64,000 nt of DNA from Streptomyces sp. ICC1. Lineage in GTDB: Bacteria > Actinomycetota > Actinomycetes > Streptomycetales > Streptomycetaceae. The notes beneath the pieces are model-generated. The model was not told where the DNA came from. It worked only from the letters and a program-made list of their open reading frames with translations, and did not search any database. The stretch covers positions 3,624,267 through 3,688,266 of the forward strand of contig NZ_CP030287.1 in the NCBI RefSeq assembly GCF_003287935.1, given 5' to 3'. Of this stretch, positions 41,596 to 49,806 are shown in pieces; position 1 is the stretch's first letter; every line of letters starts with the position of its first letter. The translations under genes were made by a program, and so were the position numbers.

Positions 41596-41878
41596 GTTGG
41601 TGGAACCCCCAGGGAGATGGGAGCCGTCGCGCCGCCAATGGGGGACATTGCGCGCGCCGACGGCCTCGACCCCGGAATCTTTACGCACTGAGAGTGAACG
41701 GGTGCCAACCCGGCGTGAGTTCACCCCAAAGGGTGGTTTCCATGCATGGGTTCGAATCAATACACCTCTTGCGGAACGGGAGTTCTCACCCACCCCAGGC
41801 ATTGCGGACACCCTCCCCCGGGAAGGGCGTGCACAACGACCGTGCGGCCGTCGGCGTCACGCCCCGTCAACCCGGCGC

Positions 41879-42973
41879 TCAGGCCACCGCCCTGCCGTTC
41901 ACCACCACCCGCGAGGGCCGCGCCAGCGCCCGTACGTCGGCCCGCGGATCGCTCGCGTAGACGACCAGGTCGGCCGGCGCCCCCTCGGTCAGGCCCGGCC
42001 TGCCGAGCCATGCGCGCGCCGCCCACGTCGTCGCCGACAAGGCCTGGAGCGGCGGGATGCCGGCCTTGACGAGCTCGCCGACCTCGGCCGCGACCAGGCC
42101 GTGCGGGAGGGAGCCGCCCGCGTCGGTGCCGACGTAGACCCCGATGCCCGCGTCGTAGGCGGACCGGACGGTGTCGTAGCGCCGCTCGTGGAGTCTGCGC
42201 ATGTGCGCCGACCAGCCGGGGAACTTGGCCTCGCCGCCGGCCGCCATCTTCGGGAAGGTCGCGATGTTCACGAGGGTGGGGACGATCGCGACGCCGCGCT
42301 CCGCGAACAGCGGGATGGTGTCCTCGGTGAGCCCGGTGGCGTGCTCGACGCAGTCGATGCCCGCCTCGACCAGGTCGCGCAGGGAGTCCTCGGCGAAGCA
42401 GTGCGCGGTGACCCGCGCGCCGAGCCGGTGCGCTTCGGCGATGGCGGCCTCCACCTCGGCGCGCGGCCAGCAGGCGGTCAGGTCGCCGACCTCGCGGTCG
42501 ATCCAGTCGCCGACCAGCTTGACCCAGCCGTCCCCGCGCCGCGCCTCGCGGCCCACGTACTCGACGAGGTCGGCGGGCTCGATCTCGTGGGCGAAGTTGC
42601 GGATGTAGCGGCGGCTCCGGGCGATGTGCCGCCCGGCCCGGATGATCTTCGGCAGGTCCTCGCGGTCGTCGATCCAGCGCGTGTCGGACGGAGATCCGGC
42701 GTCGCGGATGAGGAGGGTGCCCGCGTCGCGGTCGGTCAGCGCCTGGCGTTCGGCGGTGTCCGCGTCGACGGGGCCGTGCGCGTCGAGCCCCACGTGACAG
42801 TGGGCGTCCACCAGTCCGGGCAGCACCCAGCCCGTGATCTCGGTGGTGTCCGCGGGCCCGCGCGGGCGCTCGTAGGAGACCCGGCCGCCGATCACCCAGA
42901 GCTCGTCCCGCACCTCCTCGGGTCCGACCAGCACCCGCCCCTTCACATGCAGCACACCGCTGTCGTCGCTCAT
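41879..42973 (-). CDS. Amidohydrolase family protein
   Basis: 364 residues. The metal motifs are LVDAHCHVGLD (HxH), WVKLVGDW (bridging lysine), VTAHCF, CVEHATG and VGTDAGGS. They line up with the imidazolonepropionase/aryldialkylphosphatase-type amidohydrolases. Substrate unknown. ATG 42973. It is divergent from the interrupted aminotransferase gene (85 bp apart), so the two may once have shared regulation. Confidence 0.87.
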   Translation of the reverse strand: MSDDSGVLHVKGRVLVGPEEVRDELWVIGGRVSYERPRGPADTTEITGWVLPGLVDAHCHVGLDAHGPVDADTAERQALTDRDAGTLLIRDAGSPSDTRWIDDREDLPKIIRAGRHIARSRRYIRNFAHEIEPADLVEYVGREARRGDGWVKLVGDWIDREVGDLTACWPRAEVEAAIAEAHRLGARVTAHCFAEDSLRDLVEAGIDCVEHATGLTEDTIPLFAERGVAIVPTLVNIATFPKMAAGGEAKFPGWSAHMRRLHERRYDTVRSAYDAGIGVYVGTDAGGSLPHGLVAAEVGELVKAGIPPLQALSATTWAARAWLGRPGLTEGAPADLVVYASDPRADVRALARPSRVVVNGRAVA

Positions 42974-43057
42974 GTCGGCACTGTACGTGCGTGCTCGGTA
43001 GGCTCTCCAGGTCACTCGGGACGATCCCGGACGACCCCGGACGAAGAGAGCGCCGCC

Positions 43058-43687
43058 GTGAACCACCCCCTCCTTGACCTTCCGCCCCTCACCGCCGCGC
43101 GGTTCGCGTCGATCGAGCGCGGGGTCGCGGAGCTGCTCGGCACCCGGGCGGACGTGGTGATCACGCAGGGCGAGGCGCTGCTGCCGTTGGAGGGCTGCAT
43201 CCGGTCGGGTGCGCGGCCCGGCTCCACCGCGCTGAACGTGGTCACCGGCCCCTACGGGACCACCTTCGGCAACTGGCTGCGCGACTGCGGGGCGACCGTG
43301 GTGGACCTGGAGGTCCCCTTCGACACCGCCGTCGGCGGCGCGCAGGTGGCGGCCGCCCTGGACACGCACCCGGAGATCGACTTCGTCTCGCTGGTCCACG
43401 CGGAAGCGGCCACCGGGAACACCAACCCGGTCGCGGAGATCGGCGAGGCGGTACGGGCCCACGGGGCGCTGTTCATGCTGGACGCGGTGGCTTCGGTGGG
43501 CGCGGAGCCGCTGCTGCCCGACGAGTGGGGCGTGGACCTGTGCGTGATCGGCGCGCAGAAGGCGATGGGCGGCCCGGCGGGCGTCTCGGCCGTGTCGGTG
43601 TCGGACCGGGCGTGGGCCCGCTTCGCCGCGAACGGCTCGGCGCCCCGCCGCTCGTACCTCTCGCTCCTCGACAGGTACCCGCTCTAA
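43058..43687 (+). pseudogene. Class V aminotransferase, 5' part, interrupted by the element
   Basis: From GTG 43058 the first 205 residues are a typical fold-type I class V aminotransferase: LNVVTGPYGTTFGNWLRD, SLVHAEAATGNTNPV, LMLDAVASVGAEPL, and the PLP lysine in CVIGAQKAMGGPAG. The last native residues are SYLSLLD, up to 43672. The frame then enters the element, reads five more codons (RYPL and a stop at 43687) and ends. The missing C-terminal 156 residues lie at 53281-53751. A fused gene would encode 361 residues, the normal family length. Likely relatives are alanine-glyoxylate or serine-pyruvate aminotransferases. Function is presumably lost while the element is integrated. Confidence 0.93.
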
Positions 43688-43693
43688 ACACAC
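43653..43693. other. attL site of the element
   Basis: Aminotransferase sequence up to CCTCGAC (43666-43672) is followed by element sequence AGGTACCC (43673-43680) and AAACACAC (43686-43693). The latter two form the right half of the reconstructed attP palindrome. Confidence 0.85.
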
Positions 43694-43721
43694 CCTAGCC
43701 GCACCCCGAGACACGACGTAA

Positions 43722-43768
43722 GACCCCGCCCACCTGCCGAACGAAGTGGCAGGCGAACGGGGCTTTTT
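43722..43768 (+). terminator. Hairpin with T-run at the left end of the element
   Basis: ACCCCGCC...CACCTGCC pairs imperfectly with GGCAGG...CGGGGC and is followed by TTTTT. Oriented to stop plus-strand transcripts coming from the truncated aminotransferase; it also faces the end of the NUDIX gene. Confidence 0.7.
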
Positions 43769-43797
43769 GCTGTTCGGGCCGAGGGCGTGAGGCGGGA

Positions 43798-44340
43798 CTA
43801 TCGGAGCGCTGCGACGACTCGCGCCCGCAGCGTCTCATCAGCGATCGTGTCCACGCTGCGCCACGCGTAGCCGCTTACTTCCTCCTCTTGGAGCGTCACG
43901 GCCTGGTCGCCGGTAGCACGGAAGACGTACCGGAAGTCCGCGTGCCAGTGGGCGCCCTCGCCCTTGGCATCGTTCGCCGGGATCGGGTGCACGTCGATGT
44001 GCACGGGCGTCGCCTGAACGGGGGCGAGGCTAAGCGTCACGCCCGTCTCCTCGACCAGTTCGCGGAGCGCTGCGCCCAACAGGTTCACGTCCTCGGGCTC
44101 AAGGTGCCCGCCCGGGGTCAGCCACTTGTCGAGCGCGTTGTGATGGATGAACAGCGCCTCGCCCCGGTCGTTGACGAGCACAGCGCCCGCCGTGACGTGC
44201 CCACGGAACTCCTTCCGGCTAGTCACGTCTGCATCCTGGTCCAGGAGCTCGGCCAGAGGGGCGAGCGCGTGCTTGTCCTCGGGGTGCGCATCGGCGTACT
44301 CGGCGAGGGTCGTGCGGATGTGGTCTGCCGTGATGGGCAT
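43798..44340 (-). CDS. NUDIX hydrolase (element cargo)
   Basis: 180 residues. The Nudix box is GGHLEPEDVNLLGAALRELV followed by EETG, with Asp for the first Glu and one extra residue, a variant common in actinobacterial Nudix proteins. The N-terminal 35 residues are an acidic helical region (IRTTLAEYADAHPEDKHALA). Nudix enzymes hydrolyse nucleoside diphosphates linked to another moiety; substrate unknown. ATG 44340 lies four bases after the stop of the adenosylhomocysteinase-like gene, so the pair is almost certainly cotranscribed. Confidence 0.88.
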   Translation of the reverse strand: MPITADHIRTTLAEYADAHPEDKHALAPLAELLDQDADVTSRKEFRGHVTAGAVLVNDRGEALFIHHNALDKWLTPGGHLEPEDVNLLGAALRELVEETGVTLSLAPVQATPVHIDVHPIPANDAKGEGAHWHADFRYVFRATGDQAVTLQEEEVSGYAWRSVDTIADETLRARVVAALR

Positions 44341-44344
44341 TCGA

Positions 44345-45466
44345 TCACCTGTTGTAGTAGTGGAGCCAGGTCGCCGCGATGGCTTCCCGGTCTGCGGTGG
44401 GCACCTCGTACATGGCGGCATCCAGCCCGCCGCGAGCCAGCATGGCCGCGCCTGCGAGGATCTCGGCCTGAACGAGGAAGATGAACGGTCCAACGCTCGC
44501 GCCGTGGATGAAGTTGACCGCCTCGCCCCCGTTCAGCAGATAGAAGTAATGCCCGGTCGTGCTGTAGCGGCTCACGTGCTCGCCGGCGCTGTCCCGGATG
44601 TAGCCCGAGGGCAGTCCGCTCAACTCCAACTCGTCTTCCGAGCTGGTCACGGTCGCCACGTAGGCCCCGTTCTTGAGCTGCGGGAAGTCCTCGCCGCGCA
44701 GGGACAGTGACCCTGTTGCGCAGAGGACGAGTCCGGCTGTGGCTATGGCCTGGTCTCGGTCCCGGGCCACTTCGAAACCCTGTGACATGGCCTGTGCACG
44801 CCGCACAGGGTCGATGTCGTAGACGATGACCCGCACACCCTTGACGTGCAGCAGACGGGCGATGCTGGACCCGAGCTTGCCGAACCCGAGGACCAGAGCC
44901 GGACGCCCGTGCAGGATGTCCCCGCGCTGCCTCAACAGCGCTTCGGCGGAGAACACCACGGACTGCCCGACCAAGAAGTCTTCCGGATCTTTGAGCGGGC
45001 TCCGGGCCACCGAAACGACCGGGCACGGCAGCTTGTCCCGCTCGGCATAGCGCTTGTGACCGTTCTCGGTGTCCTCGACCACTCCGAGGATGGTTCCCGA
45101 GAACCGTTCACACAGCGCGTCCAGCGAGGGAGCGAAGTACCCGCCAACGTCGAGCAACACGACACTCTCGCCGGCTGCCCTGGTCTCCAGGTACGTCACG
45201 GCGGTGTCGGGGTCGCTGAACATGTCGCGGGACAGCTCGTCGCACGCCACCGTTCGTTCAATCTCCCGGCGGGCACTCGCGTGGATGGACTTGGGCTTGG
45301 GCAGAACGGCACGCAGGTGCGACACCTTGCCCACGGCCCCGACGAACGCGGGCCGCTCGGGCAGCAGATGAGTGATCAGCAGCGAGGACGGACGCTCGTG
45401 CGGCATGAACGCCTCGGCGACCTTGCCAAAGTACGTGTCGAGCCGCGCGCGATCGGCTGTTTCCAT
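44345..45466 (-). CDS. Adenosylhomocysteinase-like NAD-binding protein (element cargo)
   Basis: 373 residues. A Rossmann motif ALVLGFGKLGSSIARLLHVK with the acidic strand end VIVYDIDP lies in the second half, followed by ATGSLSLRGEDFPQLKNGAYV. Residues near the end, GGEAVNFIHGASVGPFIFLV, recall the closing segment of S-adenosylhomocysteine hydrolases. The N-terminal half (LLITHLLPERPAFVGAVG) is divergent. True SAHHs are 430-490 residues; this one is short and its activity is unproven. ATG 45466 has AAGGGG close upstream. Operon with the NUDIX gene; 43 bp after the corrected end of the HATPase gene. Confidence 0.75.
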   Translation of the reverse strand: METADRARLDTYFGKVAEAFMPHERPSSLLITHLLPERPAFVGAVGKVSHLRAVLPKPKSIHASARREIERTVACDELSRDMFSDPDTAVTYLETRAAGESVVLLDVGGYFAPSLDALCERFSGTILGVVEDTENGHKRYAERDKLPCPVVSVARSPLKDPEDFLVGQSVVFSAEALLRQRGDILHGRPALVLGFGKLGSSIARLLHVKGVRVIVYDIDPVRRAQAMSQGFEVARDRDQAIATAGLVLCATGSLSLRGEDFPQLKNGAYVATVTSSEDELELSGLPSGYIRDSAGEHVSRYSTTGHYFYLLNGGEAVNFIHGASVGPFIFLVQAEILAGAAMLARGGLDAAMYEVPTADREAIAATWLHYYNR

Positions 45467-45509
45467 GGAAACCCCTTTTCAGTCGTGGTTACGGGGTCGA
45501 GTCGAGAGG

Positions 45510-45927
45510 TCAGCGGCTGAACTGAGCCCACACGGCCTTGCCGGGATTCCGCTCGCGCACGCCCCACGAGTCCGAGAGGGCCATGACGAGAGCCAGCCCG
45601 CGCCCGCCCGTCGCGTCTCACATTGGTCTGCGGAGGCTGCGGCATACGCCTGCCGCTGTCGTGCACCTCGATGCGCAGGCCGTCTTCGACGCACACCAGC
45701 CGGAGCAAAAAGCCGCGCCCCGGCGGCACCCCGTGCAGGACGGCGTTCGCGGCCAGCTCACTCACGCACTGAACGATGTCCTCCGTGCGGCCGTCCAGCT
45801 TCCATTCCTCCAGGGTTGCCCGCGTGAAGCCCCGCGCCCCGGCTACCGCCCGGATCGTTCGCAGATAGAAGCGGTCCCGTGAAAGCGGATTGACCCGCGG
45901 TGTCTCCTGCTGCGCTGCCATCACCAT
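45510..45927 (-). pseudogene. Frameshifted HATPase (anti-sigma-like) regulatory ATPase
   Basis: From ATG 45927 (GGAGG six bases upstream) the frame encodes a GHKL ATPase of the RsbW/AbaA-like type: FTRATLEEWKLDGRTEDIVQ, CVSELAANAVLHGVPPGR (N-box), LRIEVHDSGRRMP (G1 region). After QTNV the frame is lost. In the next frame TGGRGLALVMALSDSWGVRE and AVWAQFSR, the G2 box and the usual end, continue to a stop at 45510. The shift lies near 45614-45621, where AGAGA appears to have become AGA (2-bp loss). Read uncorrected, the ORF runs on into the next gene (to 45376). Either a real mutation or a sequencing error. Confidence 0.8.
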
Positions 45928-45977
45928 GCCGCACCCTCCGCGTCGTCTGCCGGACGATGACAACGCTAGGGAGATGA

Positions 45978-46000
45978 CAATCTCAACTCACAGGAGATTG
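45978..46000. promoter_or_regulatory. Inverted repeat between XRE and HATPase genes (possible operator)
   Basis: CAATCTC (45978-45984), nine bases, GAGATTG (45994-46000), about 50-70 bp upstream of the HATPase-SAHH-NUDIX run and just after the XRE stop. A plausible site for the adjacent XRE/DUF5753 regulator; untested. Confidence 0.4.
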
Positions 46001-46018
46001 CACAGGGTTGCACGCCAA

Positions 46019-46867
46019 TTACCCGAGGGCGCTCATGGCAGAAGTGATCAGAACGCGCGCTTGTGCGCCGTAGACGGCCAGCTCTGCCAGTTCGGTGAAC
46101 GTCTCGGCGTACATGGCCACCTCGCTCGGCTGCGTCAGGGTGAGGTATCCAGAGATCAGCTCCACGTTGACCTGTGCGGTGTCGTAGATCCAGAACCCCT
46201 CAGCCGGCCACCGCTCCCGATCCGGCCGCATGGGCACGACCCCCAAGCTCACATTGGGAAGCGAGGCAATCGAGATCAAGTGGCCAAGCTGCCCGGTCAT
46301 GACCTCCGCGCCCCCGATCCCGCACCGCAACACCGACTCTTCCACGAGGAAAGCGAACCGCCGGTCACCCTCGTACAGGACCCGCTGTCGCTCCATCCGG
46401 GCGGCCACCGCGTCAGCCACGTCGTCGACCAGGCCGCGCCGTCGCTGGATCGCTTGCAGTGCTGCGGTTGTGTAGGGCTGCGTCTGGATCATGCCGGGTA
46501 CCAGCCACGAGGAGTACGAACGGAAACGGCGGGTCCGCTGGTACAGCGGTAGGCGGGCCTCCTGAGCCTGCTTGAGTCCGGCCCGCTCCATGCGCCGCCA
46601 TCCCACCCACATGCCCTCGGCAGTCCGCAGCGAGGCAATCAGGTCTTCGGTCTGATCCTCGGCCCCGCACGCCTGGCACCACGCCCGGATGTCATCAGCG
46701 GAAGGGGGCGTACGGGCATTCATGATTCGAGAGGACTTGGACGGGTGCCACTCGCAGCGCTCGGCGATATCGCGCCCGGACAGGCCGGCATCCCGGCACA
46801 GCTCAGCGAGACGATCCGCTAGAGCCTGCCGGGCTTGCTGGGCATTGGAGTATGCAGAAAGAGCCAT
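46019..46867 (-). CDS. XRE-family regulator with DUF5753 (WhiJ-like)
   Basis: 282 residues. The N-terminal helix-turn-helix (about 10-65) contains LCRDAGLSGRDIAERCEWHP and SKSSRIMNARTPPSADDI. The DUF5753 domain (about 95-275) has LVPGMIQTQPYTTAALQAIQ, ARMERQRVLYEG and VEESVLRCGIGG. WhiJ-like regulators occur in many copies in Streptomyces, usually beside a small DUF397-type protein and an RsbW-like ATPase; here the ATPase gene follows. Probably the local regulator of the cargo. It lies 12 bp after the DUF6879 gene. Confidence 0.9.
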   Translation of the reverse strand: MALSAYSNAQQARQALADRLAELCRDAGLSGRDIAERCEWHPSKSSRIMNARTPPSADDIRAWCQACGAEDQTEDLIASLRTAEGMWVGWRRMERAGLKQAQEARLPLYQRTRRFRSYSSWLVPGMIQTQPYTTAALQAIQRRRGLVDDVADAVAARMERQRVLYEGDRRFAFLVEESVLRCGIGGAEVMTGQLGHLISIASLPNVSLGVVPMRPDRERWPAEGFWIYDTAQVNVELISGYLTLTQPSEVAMYAETFTELAELAVYGAQARVLITSAMSALG

Positions 46868-46879
46868 GGTGCGTATTCG

Positions 46880-47410
46880 TCAGACCGGCCGGTACTCCGC
46901 GTGCGGGACGGCCCGCTCCCACGCCGCCTCGTACGCCGTCGCGTACTGGGTGGCCAACGCCGGGTCGTGGTGGACCTCCATGCGCGGACCGGTCCACTGA
47001 CCCTCGCCGCTGAAGTGGTGCAGGATCACGGTCTCCTCGTCCACAACCCATCCGTCCAGCACGGGAAGCAACAGATCACGGGCACGGGATCGCGGCAGCC
47101 AGCGCACATCCTCCCCCGCTGCAACATTCGAGAACGTGCCGTCGTACTCGTACCGCACGTAGTCACTCAACGGCTCGGAGACGACGCGCAGGCGCCGCAT
47201 GACCACGCCTCGGCCGGTCGTCTCGGCCACCACGTCCAGCCACGACCGCCACCACGACTCGCGGTCGGCAGGGTCGTACCGGTGCCCCTCCTGCCAGCGG
47301 ATGAACTCCGGGTCATCCCGCATGTAGCTGTCCCGCATCTCAAGGTGCATGGCTGACCGCTGCGCCTTGGCGAGTGCTTCACGTACCGCTGTTGCCACCG
47401 TTGTCCTCAC
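46880..47410 (-). CDS. DUF6879-type protein
   Basis: 176 residues with HLEMRDSYMRDDPEFIRWQE, RWLPRSRARDLLLP (a conserved R-W-L-P-R motif) and LHHFSGEGQWTG, the pattern of Streptomyces DUF6879 proteins found next to WhiJ-like regulators. Function unknown. GTG start 47410, overlapping the end of the preceding small gene by 32 bp; XRE follows 12 bp later, so the three form one operon. Confidence 0.75.
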   Translation of the reverse strand: MRTTVATAVREALAKAQRSAMHLEMRDSYMRDDPEFIRWQEGHRYDPADRESWWRSWLDVVAETTGRGVVMRRLRVVSEPLSDYVRYEYDGTFSNVAAGEDVRWLPRSRARDLLLPVLDGWVVDEETVILHHFSGEGQWTGPRMEVHHDPALATQYATAYEAAWERAVPHAEYRPV

Positions 47411-47645
47411 TGTCCGGGCGGGGGATGAACTGGAGCATGTTCGCAGGCAGCCGGATCACGGTCTCGTGGTCCGGTACGTCCGTGGAGTGGCCGGGCACCG
47501 AGCCGACCTCCTGCGCCTGCCGAATGGTCTGCTCGTCGGCTTTCCACGACTGGATGATCAGGTCGCCGGTCGTGTCGTCCAGCCAGATCGTGGGCGATCC
47601 GTCGTCCGGGGTGTTCGGCCAAATCCCCAGGAACTTTAGGGCCAT
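47379..47645 (-). CDS. Small conserved protein of the XRE/DUF6879 cluster
   Basis: 88 residues beginning MALKFLGIWPNTPDDGSPTI, then DLIIQSWKADEQTIRQAQEV and VPDHETVIRLPANML. It resembles small Streptomyces proteins that accompany DUF6879 and WhiJ-like genes, in the position DUF397 proteins often occupy. ATG 47645 is chosen because GAGGAG lies six bases upstream; the frame extends to 47693. First gene of the minus-strand cargo block. Confidence 0.7.
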   Translation of the reverse strand: MALKFLGIWPNTPDDGSPTIWLDDTTGDLIIQSWKADEQTIRQAQEVGSVPGHSTDVPDHETVIRLPANMLQFIPRPDSEDNGGNSGT

Positions 47646-47756
47646 TGAGCACTCCTCTACCGAATGGATTGCATCGACGTGCACGAGCCTCACCCCTCCG
47701 ACCGGTCAGCGCAAGGGCGCATACAGACACTGCGACGGCGCTGAGGCCATATGCAG

Positions 47757-47803
47757 AAAGCCCCCGCACCCGCCCCCGAGAAGGAGACGAGCGCGGGGGC
47801 TCT
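47757..47803 (-). terminator. Hairpin downstream of the terminase small subunit gene
   Basis: AGCCCCCGC (47759-47767) pairs with GCGGGGGCT (47793-47801), with an A-run on the plus strand (T-run on the minus) just beyond. It separates the phage-like block from the cargo block. Confidence 0.7.
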
Positions 47804-47824
47804 GTTGTGGGGTTGTGCTCTGGG

Positions 47825-48322
47825 CTAGTCCCACACGTCCGAGTCGTCGTCCTCGGGCTCCGGCAGGGTGATGCTGGTTCGGGCGCTCGGAGACAGTCCG
47901 AGTTCGCGGATGTATCGGGCGAGCTGCGTGCGGTACTGACCGGCGATCGTGGCGGCGCCGTTCTTCACGGTCCCACGCTCGGCGGTCACGATCAGCCCGC
48001 GCTTGGAGAGGTCCCGCTCCGCCTGGTCGATGCGGGCGACACACACGCACAGGTCCTTGACCGTCGTGTGGTCCACCTCCCCGATCCCCGCTGCCACTTC
48101 CAGGATCGGAACGATCCGGCGCCACTCCTCCGACGCGACAGCACGACAGCGGACGTTCGCCGGCTCAACTTCGGGGTCGGGTGAGGACTTGAACACCTCG
48201 GACCAATCCGGCTCGGTGAGGATGGCGCGCGGGACAATCACGCCTTCCTTGATTGCGGTCTTTGAAGGGTTACCTTCCCGCGCCCGCTGGACGGCTGATT
48301 TCGTTCTATATCTGTCTGCCAC
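47825..48322 (-). CDS. Phage terminase small subunit, P27 family
   Basis: 165 residues. The family pattern is visible as VASEEWRRIVPILEVAAGIG, CVCVARIDQAERDLSKRGLI, TVKNGAATIAGQYRTQLARY and IRELGLSPSARTSI, closing with an acidic tail. P27-type small subunits recognise packaging sites of cos phages and usually precede a large terminase; none follows here. GTG 48322. The neighbouring HNH genes are also typical packaging-module partners. Solo terS genes are a hallmark of several phage satellites. Confidence 0.85.
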   Translation of the reverse strand: MADRYRTKSAVQRAREGNPSKTAIKEGVIVPRAILTEPDWSEVFKSSPDPEVEPANVRCRAVASEEWRRIVPILEVAAGIGEVDHTTVKDLCVCVARIDQAERDLSKRGLIVTAERGTVKNGAATIAGQYRTQLARYIRELGLSPSARTSITLPEPEDDDSDVWD

Positions 48323-48441
48323 CTATTCACACCCTCTGATTACGGGCCCTCTGCGGGCCTCCAAAAACGTCCACAGCCCCGGCATGCTGGCGGCGCCTCC
48401 CTGCCGCTCGGGCGTGAGAGGGGAAGGGGGTACCCCCCTGG

Positions 48442-48834
48442 TCAGAACGGCGGACGCTCGCCGGATTGGAGCCGCGAACGCGCTTCCGCAGCGAACCCGC
48501 CCGGTTGATGCTTCGCGGTCTCTCGGTTGTGGCACGCGACGCACAACGGGCGCAGATGTCTCGGCCCGTCAGGGTTCGCCTCGCCCCGTGCGAGCAACTC
48601 CCTGCGGGACAGCGGGAAGTGATCCGCCACGTTCGCGAGGCGACCACACAGCACGCACCACGGATGCTTGTAGAGGTAGGCCCTGCGGATGCGCTGCCAC
48701 CGTGTGTCATAGACAGCACCCCGTGAAGCACGGTCCGCGTTCGCCTCCCTCTCATGCTCGGCACAGCGTCCGCCGGCTCGGGTGAGCTCAGGGCAGCCGG
48801 GTACCGAGCACGGGGGGCGGGGTCGTCTAGGCAT
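48442..48834 (-). CDS. HNH endonuclease (packaging-module type)
   Basis: 130 residues. Two CxxC pairs (CSVPGCPELTRAGGRC near the start; PWCVLCG later) and HLRPLCVACHNRETAKHQPG form the zinc-stabilised HNH core, with DHFPLSRRELL as the first His strand. HNH proteins next to terS cooperate with the terminase in cos-type phages. ATG 48834 has GGAGG three bases upstream; the frame is open to 49026. Confidence 0.85.
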   Translation of the reverse strand: MPRRPRPPCSVPGCPELTRAGGRCAEHEREANADRASRGAVYDTRWQRIRRAYLYKHPWCVLCGRLANVADHFPLSRRELLARGEANPDGPRHLRPLCVACHNRETAKHQPGGFAAEARSRLQSGERPPF

Positions 48835-48948
48835 ACGCCTCCAAGCGGAATCGGCGGCAACACCCGTTCGCAGCAGTCCAGCTCGCCACGCAAGGTGTGG
48901 CTGCATACCTTGAGTTGTAAATTCGTAGAACCAAGCCAGGGAGAGACG

Positions 48949-49413
48949 ATGTCCGTATCCGGAACTCAGAGCCCGAGCGAGTTTCTCGGCAAGCTGCGAA
49001 GCGGCACGCTCGGCGCACCGATTCAAATTGTCGGCATGGTGCGAGAGGTTGAAGAGCGTGACGACCGGTTCGAGTTCACTTTCGACTGAATCAGCTGGAT
49101 TTCAATCCCACTCGCAATGATTGAAGACGTCGCACCTCTCGGTCCCGCTGCATGTAAAGACCATACGCATCAAGTGGCTCAAATCTGCCTTAAGGAGCCC
49201 GAATCCGATGAGGCGAGTGTGCTTGCTCGCCTAGTCGTGGAATATCAGCAGCGGTCCATGAAGCTCAGAATGGATGACACGGGAGGGGATGCATACGGCA
49301 ATCCCCCGGCTAGCCAATGTGCAAATTGTATGCACGTGCACTGTCCGGACAGGACCAACTTCTTCGCGTGGCTCAATTGCGTGCGAAAGCATTGCGATCC
49401 GACTTGTGCCTGA
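48949..49413 (+). pseudogene. Small Cys/His-rich protein gene split by one in-frame TGA
   Basis: The only plus-strand gene in the element. ATG 48949 (AGGGAG upstream) opens 46 codons ending FEFTFD, then TGA at 49087. The same frame continues without a gap (ISWISIPLAMIEDVAPLG, CKDHTHQVAQICLKEP) and ends QCANCMHVHCPDRTNFF ... HCDPTCA at 49413. As remembered, uncharacterised actinobacterial proteins of this type have D-C-x-x-W followed by IP, then C-x-D-H-x-H; the TGA sits exactly at that Cys. Read as one gene it is 154 residues. G+C here is clearly lower than nearby. Likely a nonsense mutation; programmed readthrough or Sec insertion is a remote alternative. Confidence 0.6.
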
Positions 49414-49485
49414 CCCCGCCATGTCCGCTACACCGCACCCCTTCCGCTCCGTACAGGCCTGGTTAGGACCGGTACGGGGCGGTGC

Positions 49486-49806
49486 TCAGAACGGGGTACC
49501 AGCGGCCCCGAAGTCCTCGCGAGTCTTGAGCCGATGGCACGGGCGACACAGACTCTGAACGTTCCCGTCCGTGTCCGTCCCGCCCAACGCGAGCGGCTGT
49601 ACGTGGTCTATGTCGATGGCTGACGCGAGGACATGCCGACCACAGCGCACGCACTTCCAACGGCCTGCCTTACGGACGATCCGGCGGAGCCGAGCGGCAG
49701 CACTGTTGCCCCGCGCGAGGATCTCCCGGCGCTTCTCACGCTGTGAAGTGACAGAACGTGCACGCCCCCCGAAGATGAGTCGGCGCATCCGGATTGGATG
49801 TTCCAT
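49486..49806 (-). CDS. HNH endonuclease
   Basis: 106 residues. The HNH core is complete: WKCVRCGRHVLASAIDIDHV, PLALGGTDTDGNVQSLCRPC, HRLKTREDFG. It resembles small phage HNH nucleases. The start is taken at ATG 49806, but the first 20 residues overlap the end of the preceding HNH-like gene by 71 bp, so the true start may be internal. Confidence 0.85.
   Translation of the reverse strand: MEHPIRMRRLIFGGRARSVTSQREKRREILARGNSAAARLRRIVRKAGRWKCVRCGRHVLASAIDIDHVQPLALGGTDTDGNVQSLCRPCHRLKTREDFGAAGTPF

Noticed and set aside
43653-43693. tRNA gene at the integration site.
   Set aside because: The boundary lies inside aminotransferase codons and no cloverleaf can be drawn.
49087-49130. Selenocysteine signal after the in-frame TGA.
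   Set aside because: Only a short GGATT/AATCC stem with a two-base loop; not a convincing bacterial SECIS.
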